From Paracoccaceae bacterium (GTDB lineage Bacteria; Pseudomonadota; Alphaproteobacteria; Rhodobacterales; Rhodobacteraceae): a DNA stretch of 9,788 nucleotides. The stretch covers positions 1 through 9,788 of the forward strand of contig JALSGY010000467.1 in NCBI GenBank assembly GCA_026982515.1, read 5' to 3'. The translations under genes and the position numbers were made by a program. The notes under the pieces are model-generated. The model made no database searches, was not told the origin of the DNA, and saw only the letters and a program-made list of their open reading frames with translations. This document shows, piece by piece, positions 6,278-9,788 of the stretch (position 1 is its first letter; each line of letters opens with the position of its first letter).

Positions 6278-7213
6278 ATGGAAGAGGCCCCGCTTTACAA
6301 CGAGATGGCAGAGGGCCCGGCGGGGGGCCGGGCGTGGTGGCTGAAGGCCGGCGACGGGGTGCGCATCCGCGCCGCCTGGTGGCCGGGCGGAAAGCGGGGC
6401 ACGGTGCTGCTGTTTCCCGGCCGCACCGAGTATGTGGAAAAATACGGACGCACAGCCGCCGATCTGGCCGGGCTGGGCTATGGCACGATCGCCGTCGACT
6501 GGCGCGGCCAGGGGCTGGCGGACCGGCTGACAGCCGATCCGCTGGTGGGCCACGTGGGGGCCTTTGCCGACTACCAGCTTGACGTGGTGGCGCTGACGGA
6601 AATGGCGCGTCAGCTGGACTGCCCCGGGCCGTGGTTCCTGCTGGGCCATTCCATGGGCGGCTGCATCGGCCTGCGCGCCCTGCACGAGGGGCTGCCAGTC
6701 AGGGCGGCCCTCTTCTCGGCGCCGATGTGGGGCATCCAGATGTCGCGCCCCACCCGCCCCTTCGCCTGGGCGATCTCGTGGCTGGCCAGCCGGCTGGGCC
6801 GCGGCGCCAGCTTTGCCCCCAGCACCGACCGGGTAACCTACGTGCTGAATACCCCCTTCGAGGAAAACGCCCTGACCTCCGATCCGGAGATGTTCGCCTA
6901 CATGCAGCGCCACGCCCGCGAACACCCCGAGCTGACCATCGCCGGGCCCAGCCTGCGCTGGCTGTACGAGGCCCTGCTCGAAACCCGCCGGCTGCGGGCC
7001 ATGGCGCCCCCCGCCCGGCCGGCCCTGACCTTCCTTGGCACCCACGAGACCATCGTCGATCAGCCCGCAATCCACCTTGTCATGGAAAAATGGATGAACG
7101 GCCACCTCGAACGGGTGCCCGGCGCCCAGCATGAAATCCTGATGGAAAGGCCCTCCATACGGGCGTTCTTCTTCGAAAGATCCACTGAATTCATGGCCTC
7201 GCACGCAGGATAG
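6278..7213 (+). CDS. Alpha/beta hydrolase, lysophospholipase/monoacylglycerol-lipase-like (PldB type)
   Basis: This 311-residue cytoplasmic alpha/beta-hydrolase (Hydrolase_4 / serine-aminopeptidase-S33 type) has no signal peptide. The oxyanion-side motif FPGRTEYVEKYG (46-57) is typical of the PldB-like group. The DWRGQG block is at 74-79 and the nucleophile elbow GHSMGG at 123-128 with Ser125. The catalytic His is most likely H285 in GAQHEILME. The acid is probably E257 or D261 in GTHETIVD: at the position where monoacylglycerol lipases carry Asp, this protein has Glu, as PldB proteins also seem to have. A helical lid lies between about 150 and 215. The likely reaction is hydrolysis of lysophospholipids or other carboxylic esters, but the substrate is not shown by sequence. 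Its ATG follows the SCP2-like stop by 1 nt, so it may receive hydrophobic substrate from that protein. It ends 18 nt from the convergent kpsC gene with no visible terminator. Confidence 0.88.
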   Translation: MEEAPLYNEMAEGPAGGRAWWLKAGDGVRIRAAWWPGGKRGTVLLFPGRTEYVEKYGRTAADLAGLGYGTIAVDWRGQGLADRLTADPLVGHVGAFADYQLDVVALTEMARQLDCPGPWFLLGHSMGGCIGLRALHEGLPVRAALFSAPMWGIQMSRPTRPFAWAISWLASRLGRGASFAPSTDRVTYVLNTPFEENALTSDPEMFAYMQRHAREHPELTIAGPSLRWLYEALLETRRLRAMAPPARPALTFLGTHETIVDQPAIHLVMEKWMNGHLERVPGAQHEILMERPSIRAFFFERSTEFMASHAG

Positions 7214-7231
7214 AGCGATGCGCAAGGGCGC

Positions 7232-9253
<2,022 letters not shown>

Positions 9254-9260
9254 GCCGGCG

Positions 9261-9788
9261 TCAGAGGCCGGAGACCCTGGCCAGCGTGCTGATCGTGTCG
9301 GCGGCGTTGAGCGTGCCCAGCACCGCGTTGAGGGTCTTGGACCACTGCACGAAGGGGGCCTCGGTGACATAGACGGTATCGCCGTCGCGGATCACGAAAT
9401 CGCGGGCCAGGAACACCCCGTTGGGGCGGGTCAGGTCAAGCACGTAGACCATCCGCTGGGGGCCCACCAGATCATCCCGGCCGAGCACCTCGTTGGCGAT
9501 CTCGGCGGCTTCGTTGCGGAACACGAACACCCCGGTGGGATCGGCAGTGGCCGAGGACAGCCCGCCCACCTGGGCGATGGCCTCGATGGCCGAGATCGCC
9601 TGGCTGTCGAAGGGCACGCGGTTTTGTGTCCCGGTGGCGCCGAGTGCAGTGAACGAACGGGAGTCGCCCTCCACCAGGATCCGGTCGCCGCCGCGCAGGG
9701 CGATGTCGTATTTCGGGTTCTTGTAGATGTCCTGGAACCAGACCTTGGCGGTATGCTTGCCGCGGAAGATGGTCACCTGGGCGATCTC
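9261..9788 (-). CDS. Polysaccharide biosynthesis/export protein (Wza/KpsD type), C-terminal part (runs off right edge)
   Basis: The last 175 codons are present and the reading frame is open to the window edge, so the start lies outside. The visible part contains an SLBB-like region (about residues 43-115: FTALGATGTQNRVPF, SAIEAIAQVGGLS, GVFVFRNE), then the YVLDLTRPNGVFLARDF and IRDGDTVYVTEAP blocks that end the periplasmic part of outer-membrane polysaccharide export proteins. The final 30 residues (SKTLNAVLGTLNAADTISTLARV) look like an amphipathic helix, the place where Wza forms its outer-membrane helical barrel. Its role is to export polysaccharide across the outer membrane. It sits 7 nt upstream of kpsC, so a KpsD-like function in the same capsule system is likely, but the N-terminal lipoprotein or polysaccharide-export domain cannot be seen. 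Valine at 9776 (GTG) is an internal codon, not a start. Confidence 0.88.
   Translation of the reverse strand, partial: EIAQVTIFRGKHTAKVWFQDIYKNPKYDIALRGGDRILVEGDSRSFTALGATGTQNRVPFDSQAISAIEAIAQVGGLSSATADPTGVFVFRNEAAEIANEVLGRDDLVGPQRMVYVLDLTRPNGVFLARDFVIRDGDTVYVTEAPFVQWSKTLNAVLGTLNAADTISTLARVSGL

Noticed and set aside
6206..7225. 339-codon minus-strand open frame antisense to the hydrolase
   Set aside because: The plus-strand frame has the GHSMGG elbow and is tightly coupled to the SCP2-like gene. The antisense product is rich in Gly/Pro/Arg/His with no motif.
9254..9370. Upstream in-frame extension of kpsC
   Set aside because: It would overlap the export-protein gene by about 110 nt, and the added 39 residues are Arg/Ser/Pro-rich shadow sequence. 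The ATG at 9253 precedes the normal KpsC beginning.

Overview
The window looks like ordinary chromosomal DNA from a high-GC alphaproteobacterium, most probably of the Rhodobacterales (Rhodobacteraceae). The support is the gene set and its order: cobT/cobS placed divergently, then a minus-strand run of a TPR protein, a SUV3-type RNA helicase, an S4-domain protein, a seven-iron ferredoxin (fdxA) and carD, then an SCP2-like/hydrolase pair and a KpsC-type capsule gene. The order and sequence style are familiar from that group. The taxonomic call is inference from recognition, not from a search.

Layout. (1) 1-966: the start of cobT (minus strand, runs off the left edge) and complete cobS (plus strand), two genes for the late, nucleotide-loop steps of cobalamin synthesis, separated by a 79-bp divergent spacer. 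(2) 990-5918, all minus strand: TPR protein, RNA helicase, S4 RNA-binding protein, fdxA, carD. The first three are tightly packed (25 nt, then 0 nt apart). fdxA follows after 55 nt holding a perfect 16-bp palindrome. carD follows after 215 nt with a clear sigma70-type promoter and a terminator-like hairpin that overlap each other. A second hairpin with a T-tract closes carD. (3) 5989-7213, plus strand: a small SCP2-like lipid-binding protein and an alpha/beta hydrolase, 1 nt apart, divergent from the TPR gene. (4) 7232-9788, minus strand: kpsC (complete) and the C-terminal part of an upstream Wza/KpsD-type polysaccharide export protein cut by the right edge. These are the downstream end of a capsule or surface-polysaccharide locus that continues to the right.

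The helicase and S4 protein form an RNA-handling pair. CarD is an RNA polymerase-binding regulator and FdxA an electron carrier. The SCP2-like protein and hydrolase may act together on lipids or hydrophobic esters. The export protein and KpsC contribute to making and exporting a Kdo-linked polysaccharide. Every stretch above about 20 bp between genes was read, and no gene-free stretch exceeds 215 bp. I found no mobile elements, CRISPR arrays, tRNA or rRNA genes, or clearly foreign segments. I did not find a previously undescribed system; the points most worth a second look are regulatory (carD promoter/terminator overlap, palindrome before fdxA) and the unusual C-terminal tail of the helicase.
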